The notes beneath the pieces were generated by a model. It saw only the letters and a program-made list of their open reading frames with translations. It had not been told where the DNA came from and ran no database searches. Positions 34,901 through 43,400 of a stretch of DNA of 64,000 nucleotides are shown piece after piece. The translations under genes and the position numbers were made by a program. The stretch comes from Deltaproteobacteria bacterium (GTDB lineage: Bacteria > Myxococcota_A > Polyangia > JAAYKL01). The stretch is from positions 1 through 64,000 of the forward strand of contig JAFGQN010000223.1 in the NCBI GenBank assembly GCA_016935665.1, written 5' to 3'. The stretch's first letter is position 1; the number at the start of each line of letters is the position of its first letter.

Positions 34901-35204
34901 CATTGGGATGCAATCGTTCAGTGGCGACCGTGACCGCATTCACCTCCTGCACATGAATGGCGCCGAGGCTGGAACCAACGGAGCGACCTCCCGATCCGGT
35001 GGTAAACGCGAAAACATCGGTATCCGGAAACGCCTTTTCGATATCGGTCAGGTATTCCAGGGCGACTTCCTGCTGATGGGCGTTGTGGCGCCGATACCGC
35101 TTCCATACAATCTCACCCGCATCGTTCACAACAACCGCTTTTACTGTGGTGGACCCCACATCCAATCCTACCCATATTCTCTTATTATTCGTCATGCTGC
35201 TCAT
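31905..35204 (-). CDS. Acyl-CoA dehydratase activase with two BadF/BcrA-type ATPase domains
   Basis: About 1099 aa. The first ASKHA-fold ATPase starts at WVGLDVGSTTVKAVV, with VELGGQDAKII and CAGGTGATLDKIF. The second starts at LGIDGGSTSSKLAMV, with CDVGGQDIKVMFM and CSAGNGYFLQSMA. The next part has CRFCSNKC and the downstream DUF2229-like region. CSAGN and CAGGTG correspond to the Cys that bridges the [4Fe-4S] cluster in HgdC/BadG-type activases. These couple ATP hydrolysis to injection of a low-potential electron into 2-hydroxyacyl-CoA dehydratases or benzoyl-CoA reductases. The start is uncertain: ATG 35204, ATG 35195 or GTG 35234, none with a well-placed ribosome-binding site. Confidence 0.88.
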   Translation of the reverse strand: MSSMTNNKRIWVGLDVGSTTVKAVVVNDAGEIVWKRYRRHNAHQQEVALEYLTDIEKAFPDTDVFAFTTGSGGRSVGSSLGAIHVQEVNAVTVATERLHPNAGSVVELGGQDAKIIIWKKDRHGRKSTISYMNDKCAGGTGATLDKIFSRVGLNAETISRISAKGRNIHHIAAKCGVFAETDVVGLLKAGIPEDEIVVSLCAAIVKQNIEVLLHGNVLSDDVVLLGGPHTYFRAFVDIWREEVPEIWKLHHWEPKRRPIEELIFVPDDAQYFAAMGAVWFGKDAYATLSGGRQVEPYKGAAALAAAIDAQQREMSHASGTVLPGLIETEEELAAFRAEYTVPDFVPPKFKRGEVVPGYLGIDGGSTSSKLAMVNDEGELLYRDYILSKGNPIVDVINMFRSMRSFERRNSIRFEIVKAGVTGYASAILKKAFSLDCQVVETIAHLRSAQQYYGDPDIICDVGGQDIKVMFMKHGRVVDIKLNTQCSAGNGYFLQSMANQFDVPIEQYADRAFSVRKAPSFNYGCAVFMEQDKVNFQQLGWSRDEIMAGLALVLPKNIWNYVVQETNLPRLGKRFLLQGGTQKNLAAVKAQVDFIKGRVNDAWVGVHKYADVAGAIGAAFEARSQTKNEDSSFIGMEKAMRVTFASRNDESTRCRFCSNKCTRTFVDISVPGGGRIRHISGYACDKGATENVLDMKMAQRKKEEILKTSPNLVALAEKLVFSPYEAPMHTPQLCSDEALLARRKMVVGIPRLLNMFFYAPFYYAYFKALGVGRVVYSDVTSRQLWAKGNKWGSIDPCFPAKVAPAHVYNLMQKSEVTHICFPMITHLQSVVDNTLGNNACVIQMGTPEVVDAAFTRGRDHFADANVHYWKPLVRMDRHEEALGNLFEYFEDPLQLSEQENRYAAECGYAAMEEYLSTLRNKGAEVINRLVDEDRIGILFIGHPYHHDTGLNHDILEEFATAGFPVLSIESLPVSAQFLEPLFGKEAERMSVTDIADVWQRNFNRNTNIKVWASKVAARHPNLAVVDMSSFKCGHDAPTYSYVDRILDASATPHFLFHDMDQNKPSSTIKIRIQSIEYFLNEEQQRLKERILEAIQKTGAM

Positions 35205-35498
35205 GAAAAAAACTGCTTCGCTTTCTGTTTCCACAATCCTTGTGGCTGGCCATAAGCTTTGCTTTTAAATGAATTCAAAAACAATTTGAAAGCAAATTAT
35301 CATTGAATCTTTGCCGGTCGTCTGCAAAATCCACATAATCCATATTAATTTTCATTAGGATCATGATTTTAACCACAGAAAATGGTTGCTTCGCTTTTTT
35401 TTTAAGTGAAACCTCCAACCAGTATGTTAAAGCGCGGAAGAATTTTGAACCGTTGCTCTGATTTTTAGCAGAGAAGGTAATTTATAAGGAGAACAGAA

Positions 35499-36521
35499 TT
35501 GTATATCGAAAAACTTATGGAAAAGGGTGCGCAGTTTTTAGGTTGCAAATATCCCATCATGTGCGGCGCGATGACGTGGGTCAGTGACGCCAGACTGGTC
35601 ACTGCAGTGGGTAATGCCGGTGGATTTGGACTACTGGCCGGAGGGAACTCTCCGGTGGACGCGTTCGAAGCTGAAATTCAAAAAACCCGCGAGATGTCCA
35701 GCAACCCCTTTGGCGTGAATCTCATCACCGTGGCGCCCAACTACAAAGAACATTTGAACATGGTGCTGAACGCCGGTGTTGAAGTGGTGGTTTTCGCCGG
35801 CTCCATTCCCAAGGCCAAAGAAATTGCACAGGTAAAAAAAGCGGGCGCAAAAGTGATCTGCTTTGCCGCCACCGAAGCACTGGCATACAAAATGGTCACC
35901 CAGGGAGCCGATGCCCTGGTGCTGGAAGGTTCTGAAGCGGGAGGGCACATCGGTCCGGTATCGCTAACGGTGTTGCTGCAACAGATACTGTTTAAAATCG
36001 ACAAGGTGCCCATATTCGTGGCGGGCGGCATTGCCACCGGACGAATGATGGCTCACATGATGACCATGGGGGCGGTTGGCGTGCAGATGGGAACCCGATT
36101 TGTGATGAGCCGGGAATGCACTGCCCACTATAAATTTAAGGAGCAGTTTATCAGAGCAAAAGCGCGGGATGCCATTGCCACTCCCGCATTTGACAGCCGT
36201 TTACCGGTAATTCCTGTACGTGCGCTAAAAAACGAAGGGACCAATGAATTTGCCAAACTGCAGCTGGAACTGATTAACAAACTGGAGGCCAACCAAATTG
36301 GCAGGGATGACGCCCAGTATGAAGTGGAGCGATTCTGGATGGGCGCGTTGCGTCGCGCTGTTATTGATGGCGACGTGGTCGGTGGTTCCCTCATGGCGGG
36401 ACAGGCAGTGGGACTGGTGGACGAAATCATGACTATCCAGGGAATCATGGATGAACTCATCACCGAAGCGGATCAGACGCTCGCGGAGATTAAAGACCGC
36501 CTCTGCGACTGCGGCAAATAG
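35499..36521 (+). CDS. FMN-dependent FabK/nitronate monooxygenase-like enzyme
   Basis: 340 aa. A TIM-barrel FMN enzyme with the N-terminal PIMCGAMTWVSDARLVTAVGNAG GFG segment, the phosphate-binding GSEAGGHIG and VAGGIATGRMM, and VGVQMGTRF. This family includes enoyl-ACP reductase FabK, 2-nitropropane dioxygenase and propionate-3-nitronate monooxygenase; the sequence alone does not decide. In an anaerobe FabK is the more likely reading. The start is TTG at 35499, which has AAGGAG eight bases upstream, a perfect site that outweighs the rare codon. It diverges from the activase genes. Confidence 0.87.
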   Translation: MYIEKLMEKGAQFLGCKYPIMCGAMTWVSDARLVTAVGNAGGFGLLAGGNSPVDAFEAEIQKTREMSSNPFGVNLITVAPNYKEHLNMVLNAGVEVVVFAGSIPKAKEIAQVKKAGAKVICFAATEALAYKMVTQGADALVLEGSEAGGHIGPVSLTVLLQQILFKIDKVPIFVAGGIATGRMMAHMMTMGAVGVQMGTRFVMSRECTAHYKFKEQFIRAKARDAIATPAFDSRLPVIPVRALKNEGTNEFAKLQLELINKLEANQIGRDDAQYEVERFWMGALRRAVIDGDVVGGSLMAGQAVGLVDEIMTIQGIMDELITEADQTLAEIKDRLCDCGK

Positions 36522-36535
36522 ATTCATTTCCTCCC

Positions 36536-37222
36536 TTAAGTGCACCAGCCATAGTGTCTGTGCCTCAAATCCACCACCGCGTGTTTCGCCGCATTGCGTA
36601 CATGCGGCCGGGAATCGTCCATTAACGTTTTAAGAACTCCCTGATATGCCACAGGGTTTTCGTTCATCCGGGACATGGCCACGTCCACCACGGCGCGGCG
36701 CACTCGCACGCTGCTGTCCTCGGCCAGAATGGACAGCACAGAGGGGACTCCCAGACAGAAAAAATCTTCTTTTAACGCGGTGGTCAAAATAAACCGCAAA
36801 TTTTTGGACGGAGACAGCGCCAGGGTCGCCACCATGTCGGTGCGGGTGAGGACGTCGGCATGCTCTAACGTCGCCACCACCGCACGGCGCAGTTCATTTC
36901 GCACCGACGGATCTTTATCCTCCGACAGTTGCGTCAGCAATGGTATGAATGATTCCATGGTGCGAGACTCCATTTGGTTCATAAGCATTTCGCAAATACG
37001 AATACGCACTTCTGCTCGACGATCGGTGGCGATGTACGACAGCGCCTTGCGTTTTTCATCGCTGGACATCTCAGAATCGCCAACCTCATCGATAATTCCA
37101 TCCACCAGATTCATGGGGAAATCTTCCATGGCCGGCAGCATGGATGCTGAAATCCCAGGGGACGTCGAAAGGGCGGCGCTGGCGAGATAGGCTGCCAAAA
37201 CTCTTCTCATATATCCGTTCAT
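36536..37222 (-). CDS. Exported HEAT-repeat protein
   Basis: 228 aa. The ATG has GGAG six bases upstream, and the N-terminus (MNGYMRRVLAAYLASAALS) may be a signal peptide. From residue 55 onward there are about five HEAT-like helix pairs, each with the VR-x-R/VR-x-A signature: AEVRIRICEML, PSVRNELRRAVV, SSVRVRRAVVDVA and PHVRNAAKHAVV. Such proteins bind other proteins or tetrapyrrole-like ligands. Convergent with the FabK-like gene. Confidence 0.8.
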   Translation of the reverse strand: MNGYMRRVLAAYLASAALSTSPGISASMLPAMEDFPMNLVDGIIDEVGDSEMSSDEKRKALSYIATDRRAEVRIRICEMLMNQMESRTMESFIPLLTQLSEDKDPSVRNELRRAVVATLEHADVLTRTDMVATLALSPSKNLRFILTTALKEDFFCLGVPSVLSILAEDSSVRVRRAVVDVAMSRMNENPVAYQGVLKTLMDDSRPHVRNAAKHAVVDLRHRHYGWCT

Positions 37223-37298
37223 AAATCACTCCATTCTCGTTTTGCACCGACTCCGCGATGCAATATCCAACATCAAACCAAAACTAAAATTGGATGTT

Positions 37299-37661
37299 TC
37301 AGAGAACAGGGGGGCCGCGCCCTGAGGCGTCAGAAAGGAAACAGGTGACTGGGGCGAACAATTCCAGAGGGGCGTCAAAGCGGCAACGAGGGGATAGGCC
37401 CAACCCGAACAAATGAACGGCAGAGACCTCCCCATCCAGTCCCCCGCCATCATCAAATTCCTCGATAACAAAAACAATGCCATCATGATCAACAGACAAC
37501 AGTGCGGCATCGCACGATTTGCGGACTTTCACCCATTGCCCACTGTGCCCCATCTCAAAACAACTCTGCGTGAGATTACCCTTTGATACAGCGGGCCATG
37601 CACTCAACAAAAGTGGCGCCATGGCAAACAGAATCTGTAACAGTCTGGGTATCCGGTTCAC
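37299..37661 (-). CDS. Small exported protein, uncertain
   Basis: 120 aa starting at GTG with GAGAGGG nine bases upstream. A signal peptide (ILFAMAPLLLSAWPAVS) is clear. The mature part has four cysteines and the readable stretch VFVIEEFDDGGGLDGEV. The C-terminal 35 residues look less protein-like, and another reading frame is open alongside, so a frameshift near 37400 cannot be excluded. It is followed 76 bases later by the HEAT-repeat gene. Confidence 0.5.
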   Translation of the reverse strand: MNRIPRLLQILFAMAPLLLSAWPAVSKGNLTQSCFEMGHSGQWVKVRKSCDAALLSVDHDGIVFVIEEFDDGGGLDGEVSAVHLFGLGLSPRCRFDAPLELFAPVTCFLSDASGRGPPVL

Positions 37662-37814
37662 GGTACATGCCCTCTCATCCCGTTAAAAACAGTCGTGGGA
37701 ACAAATATATTCCTGTGCCCTGCAACAACGCAACATAATAGTGAAATGCAGTACCAGCGCAAACCGATACAAATTTCACCACATTCCAGAATTCCCATGC
37801 CATGCGCTGCACTT

Positions 37815-38551
37815 ATGTCTGATAAAAAAGTGAGAACCCGGGAAAACGAATCCGTCGATGGCGATGCGTCAATGGATGGCGAAAACGACGTCTCTTTTTC
37901 CCGAACGCTGGGATTTTTCGATGTCACAATGATCGGAGTGGGTGCCATGATCGGTGCCGGAATCTTTGTTCTTACCGGCATCGCCTGCGGAGAAGGGGCC
38001 CGGCGGCCATGCTCGCATTTGGCCTCAATGGTGCAGTGACGCTGATTACCGCCATGGTGTACGCCGAACTGACGTCCACAATTCCAGGGGCCGGCGGCGG
38101 CTACGCGTATGTGAAGCACGCCTTTCCAGATATACCTGGCTTTACTGCGGGCTGGTGGCTTTGGTTCGCATACACGGTGGCCTGTGCACTGTATGCGGCG
38201 GGATTCGGTTCGTATTTCATGGAGTTTCCGTGCAAATATACGGTTGAATTCCTCATCGACATCGCTGCGGCGCTGGCCATCCAGAAAGACGGCATAGTGG
38301 TCGGACTGACGGTGGTAAAAGACGACACCGGGCAGCACATCGTCCGCGCCAATTCGGTGGCTGCCGGAATCGCCCGGGCCGCAAATTCGTATGACATGGT
38401 GGTTATTGGCGCGGCGCCACCCCAATTTTTCAAACACATGCTTTTGGGCGACATTCCCGAAAAAGTCGCACGCCACTCCTCAAGTCCTGTTATTATTATT
38501 CAAAAATGGCAGGGTTCGGTCAGCGGGCTGTTTCGCAAACTGTTTGGATAA
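37815..38551 (+). pseudogene. Remnant of an amino-acid permease (APC)-UspA fusion gene
   Basis: The start (about 37815) encodes an APC-family N-terminus, SFSRTLGFFDVTMIGVGAMIGAGIFVLTGIA. At about 37995 the frame breaks. Restoring one base after GAAG recovers the family's AGPAAMLAFGLNG, and the continuation GAVTLITAMVYAELTS is in the other frame. The next helices are present to about 38220. The sequence then jumps, in frame, to the end of a universal stress protein domain: GIVVGLTVVKDDTG, ANSYDMVVIGAAPP and VARHSSSPVIIIQ. Most transmembrane helices and the start of the Usp domain are missing. So the gene has a 1-base deletion plus a large internal deletion and cannot be functional as a transporter. 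Confidence 0.85.
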
Positions 38552-38567
38552 AACAAACGGAGACTGC

Positions 38568-40214
38568 ATGAATATCGTATTTACACCGCCATGGCGGCAA
38601 AGTGTTCTCGTTTTTTTGGCATTGAACTGTTTTTACGCCGGTTGCGGATGGGAGAGCAAATCCGTGTCTCCTGAACAAAGCAATATCAACACCGGGGACA
38701 CCGTTTCCCGGTCCTCTGATTCATCAAAGACGGATTCCGCCAACACATCAGCCACCGATATTCTGGTCATTTTGCCCGGTGACACCGCGCCCTTCAACGC
38801 CGACACCGCGGACAACGACAGCAATAAAGCCGCCTCATTGTGCGGCAACGGCATACTCGATGAAGGCGAGGAATGCGACGACGGCAACCTCCAAAGCGAC
38901 GATGGATGCGATGCCCTGTGTCGGCTGATTGACTGGTCAGATCCCTGTGGTCCCCCGGATTATTGGTGCCGAAGAAACGCCCTGTGCGGTGACGGCAACA
39001 CATTGCTGCCCGAAATGTGTGACGACGGCAATCTGGAAAATAGCGATGGCTGTTCCTCCACATGCCAGGTGGAAATCGGATTTGACTGTGAAGGCGATCC
39101 CTCGGTTTGCCACACCACCCTGTGCGGCGACGGTATCGTGGAGGGCATCGAGGGGTGCGACGATGTAAATACGCTCCCATTTGATGGATGTTCCGCCAAT
39201 TGCCTTAAAGAACCCGTCTGCACAGCAGATGGATGTCATTCAGAATGCGGCGATGGTTCAGTTCTTTTGGAAGAATGCGACGATGGCAATCTCATTGACG
39301 GGGATGGGTGCAGTGCCCAGTGCCGCAGAGAAGCTGGATTCGTCTGTACTCCCGATGTCCCCAACGCCCCCGGTTCGCTGACGCTTTCGCTGCCTGTCAT
39401 TTACCGCGTGTTTCCAGATGCACACCCGGATTTTGGTCTCGTCGCCTGCAATGGCGCCGGACAGGGGGAGGCGATTATCGCCTCGACGTTGACAGACTGG
39501 AAACCCGCCCCGGGTGTCATGGCCCACGACAATTGCGTCACATCGCTTTGGGACTGGTTCTCGCCCTCGCACCCGGACGTCGATACATTTGCCGCAACCA
39601 TTTCGCTGGCGCTGGAAGAGGCCGGACGGTACATGGGCCGTCTCGATGTTGATCTGCTCCCGTTCGACGTCTCAGGCGATGACAGCGTGCATCCGTTTTT
39701 CACCTCGGAAATCCACTATTGGCAGGAGTTTGACGCCACAGCGGTGTTGCATTTGCTGTTTGGGGGCAGCGATGACACCTGGGTGTTTATCAATGGTCAG
39801 CTGGCGCTTGACGCCGGAGGTATTGGGGACCACCCGAATCGGGAATTGATGTTGGACGAAAACACCGCCGCCTCATATGGCATCCACCACGGGGATGCCT
39901 ACCGCATCAGTATCTTTCACGCCCATCGATCCACAGATACACCCCGACTCTTTGTCACTATGGGCAACCACTCCATTGAACGCAGCAGGTGCCATGGAGA
40001 ATGCGGGGACGGCATTGTTACCCTCGGTGAGGAATGCGATGACGGCGTCAATGACAGCAGATACGGCGGCTGTACCCGGGAATGCAAACTCGCCGATTAT
40101 TGTGGCGATGGTCAGGTTCAGGAAGCGGTGGAGGATTGTGATGACGGCAACAAAAAGGATGGAGACGATTGCCCGGCCAACTGCCAAAAAACAAGGAGTG
40201 GAATCGACGAGTAA
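38568..40214 (+). CDS. Fibro-slime domain lipoprotein with Myxococcus-type disulfide repeats
   Basis: 548 aa; lipobox Cys26 (YAGC). Four to five DUF4215-type repeats follow (CGNGILDEGEECDDGN, then SDDGCDALC and relatives). A central domain of the fibro-slime type comes next, with LHLLFGGSDDTWVFINGQL, ALDAGGI and YRISIFHAHRSTDTPRLFV, a PA14-like beta-sandwich. Two more disulfide repeats end the protein (CGDGIVTLGEECDDG and CGDGQVQEAVEDCDDG). Such proteins sit on the outer surface and bind polysaccharide or matrix. The ATG has GGAG six bases upstream; longer upstream frames fall in the pseudogene. Confidence 0.88.
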   Translation: MNIVFTPPWRQSVLVFLALNCFYAGCGWESKSVSPEQSNINTGDTVSRSSDSSKTDSANTSATDILVILPGDTAPFNADTADNDSNKAASLCGNGILDEGEECDDGNLQSDDGCDALCRLIDWSDPCGPPDYWCRRNALCGDGNTLLPEMCDDGNLENSDGCSSTCQVEIGFDCEGDPSVCHTTLCGDGIVEGIEGCDDVNTLPFDGCSANCLKEPVCTADGCHSECGDGSVLLEECDDGNLIDGDGCSAQCRREAGFVCTPDVPNAPGSLTLSLPVIYRVFPDAHPDFGLVACNGAGQGEAIIASTLTDWKPAPGVMAHDNCVTSLWDWFSPSHPDVDTFAATISLALEEAGRYMGRLDVDLLPFDVSGDDSVHPFFTSEIHYWQEFDATAVLHLLFGGSDDTWVFINGQLALDAGGIGDHPNRELMLDENTAASYGIHHGDAYRISIFHAHRSTDTPRLFVTMGNHSIERSRCHGECGDGIVTLGEECDDGVNDSRYGGCTRECKLADYCGDGQVQEAVEDCDDGNKKDGDDCPANCQKTRSGIDE

Positions 40215-40485
40215 CACCACTCGCAAAGCGCCAGTGACCGTCCCTTTTATTTCACAAATATCAAAAAAAATCGACAAATCGACAATTTTCCAACATTTCT
40301 CCAAGCCTTTCTAATGATTTTAATTGGACATCCGTAAACAATTAACTGGAGGGGATTTGATCTATTACAGTTTTATAGTAAAATATCACCCATAATGGAT
40401 TATTTTCATAATTCCAGAATCCTAATGTCGACTAATGCCTGTTGTCGTATGCACCTTGCGTTCGACGCAGAATAGGGGTTTCACC

Positions 40486-43400
40486 ATGAAACAGCAGCAG
40501 CGTTCATTTTTTTTTCTCTTCGGTGCCGTCCAACTGATTCTATTTTTCCTGTCAGGTTGTGAAGGCTCCGTTCGGGATACCGAAGCCCAGCTGGCACCGT
40601 CGCAGTCGCAAGGAGAAGACGCCGCAACGCCGGAAACACCGTCTGAAGACACCACCGACCAGGAAGATCTCATTCGCCCGCGGGATCTGGGCTATTTTTC
40701 GCCCCTCATCGAAGAATGCTGCACCAAGCCCGGCGCCGCCGCCGAGTGCTGGATGAATGATGCCGAAAACGACGGCGTTCTGTGTGACAGTTCTGCCGAT
40801 TGCCCCAGCAGCAGCTGCGATTTGACAAAAGGGCGCTGCAAATGCGAATCAGACGATGAATGCAACGACGGAATTTGCGTAAACGGCGTCTGTGGTCCCT
40901 CCTGGTGCAACGGTTATCTGAAATGCTCGTGCTGGGGCGGATGCGACTGGTGGACGGCCGACTCACCGACCAAAACACTGCACGAAGCGGCTGAAGCCCA
41001 GGGGATGTTCTGTTGTGAAGGGGTGTACGCGGCGGATCCGGTGGACGTGGATCCCGCGCTTGGAGGATTCTTTTCCCAAACCCCCTGCAATGGTTGCGAA
41101 ACCAATGAGGAATGCGACGACAACAATCCCTGCACCGCAGATCAGTGTGTGGAAAACAATTGCGTGCACACCAAACTGACAGGTACTCTTGATGCCATTC
41201 CCGACGCTGCCAAATGTCCGTTCAACGATGTCATTTACGCCAACGACTGCGCTCGTGCCAGTTGCGACAAAGGCGCCTGTGCGGTCGAAACATCGTGGCG
41301 GCTGGGCCAAAGCTGCTCGGACACGCCGGATGATGTCCCCGCAGGATACCATCCGGACTGCTTCACCCGCGTATGCAGTGCCGGCGGAACCTGTTCCGTG
41401 GTGGTACTGACGGGTCAACCCTGCAACGTAGGGCAAAACGACTGTTCCCAGGCTGTCTGCGATGCCGGCGCTCAATGCGTGGACGCCCCACTCGATTCAG
41501 CCGGTCTGGCAGCCCACGCCGAATGCTGCGACCCCGCGGTTACCGCGTCGTTCAACGATGGACACACCTGCACAGATGATTATTGCTGTCAACCCGGTTC
41601 CACTATCCCCAGCTGCAGCGGCATTGCTGTTTACACACAACGCAATGTTCCCAATTATGATCCCGCCAACCCCGGCGATTGTTGTCTCGAATCCACTCAG
41701 TGCAACGACGGTAACGGCTGTACCCAAAACATTTGCTGTGGCACCACAAACGCGGGACTGGCGGCGTGCGGCGGAGATGCATCTGATCCCAGCTGGGAAT
41801 GTGTTGCGCCGGTGAAGGATATTCCAGGATGCTGCGACGACACCCCGGCAAATCTGGCGGACAACTGCAACGACCTTTATGCATGCACACAACACACCTG
41901 CTGTACTCCCAATGCCGTCCTATTTGCGGGAGTCGGCGATCCCTGTTTTGGCGCCACCGAATACCACTGCTCAGATGCCAATATTTATAGTCCGCTGCCC
42001 GCCGGATGCTGCGACCCCGCAGGCAACGCCGCTGTGGACTGTGCCGACGGTAATCAGTGCACCAGCAAAAGCTGCGATGCCAATTCCTTTGCCTGCGATA
42101 CAACACCTCTGCCATCCGTGGCCGGTTGCTGCGGTCCCGCAATCAGCGAGGCTTGCGACAATGAAGACGCCAATGCCTGCACGGTGGAAACCTGTTGCAG
42201 TCCCGCGCGCATTGCCGGCGCCCCGGTGGGAGACCCCTGTTTTGGCGCCAGTGAATGGCAGTGCGGTATCTCCGTCAGCAACACGCCCGGCTGCTGCACC
42301 GATGCCGCAGACTGCAACGATGGCAATCCCTGTACCTACGACAGTTGCGTAAACAATATCTGTCAATGGGGACCCCTGTCGGATTTGTCAGCCGTGGCCC
42401 GCGTATGCTGCGACACACAGGGCGACAATGACGCGCAATGCGGTGATGCCAATGATCCGGGCGCCTGCACACAGAATGTATGCTGTTCTCCGGCAATGAT
42501 TGCCAGCGCGGTATCCGGGGATCCCTGTTTCGCGGCCGATGACTGGAGCTGCCAAAACCCGGTGGAGAATCCCGTGCCGGAAGGATGCTGCGACGGCGTG
42601 GACTTTGAAACCGAATGTAATCCCAACGGCAATACCTGTGCCGATGCCAGTTGTGTCAATCACAATTGTCAGTGGGTGGTCGTCACACCCGCGCCAGGAA
42701 ATGAATGCTGCACAAAGGATGCGGACTGCCCCGCCGCCGACAGCACGAATCCGTGTCTGGCAACCGCCACATGCAGTCAATCCGACGATCCCATTATCAA
42801 TACCAATTGGGGCCAATGTGATCTGACGTTTAAAGCATCGGGCGCTTCCTGCGGCAACGGCGACGATTGCTTCGACAATGTGTGCGGCGATCCGGCCCTT
42901 GAAAATCTGGATTGTACCGTCACCACTTTCATGGCTTCAGGCACGTCCTGTACACCCAATGGTCCCGCTCCCGCCTGCGGCACATACGCATGCGATGGCG
43001 CTGGAAACTGCGCCAAAGTAATTGCCGTGAGTGGCGGTCAACCCAATGAAACGTGCGCCACACTCATCGACCTGGGAGACGCCTTTGGGGGCATCAGCAC
43101 CACCGGCAGCAACGAATGCGCCCAGGACACGTACGAACCTGTCCGCACAGGCAAATTTACCGCGTGCGACAGAGAAACATATGGCGACGTGGTCTACACC
43201 TTCAGCAATTCGGTGGGTGACGCCTACGACCTGAAGCACAGTGTGGTGAAAGTAACGGACCCCTCCGGCGATTGGGATCCGGTGGTGTACACGCGCACAG
43301 AGTGCACCACTGACAGCAGTCAAACCCGTTGTAATGATGATTGCACATTCGCCGGCACCAACTACAACTCGACGGATTACGGTTTTGCCGTATCAGGCGC

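Noticed and set aside
37226-37510. 95-codon minus-strand frame next to the 37299 gene
   Set aside because: It lacks a ribosome-binding site and overlaps the frame that has a signal peptide, though a frameshift between the two cannot be fully ruled out.
41471-41895. Alternative frames in the giant Cys-rich gene
   Set aside because: The chosen frame alone gives the regular Cys spacing, a lipobox and a good ribosome-binding site; others are Arg/Pro-rich noise.
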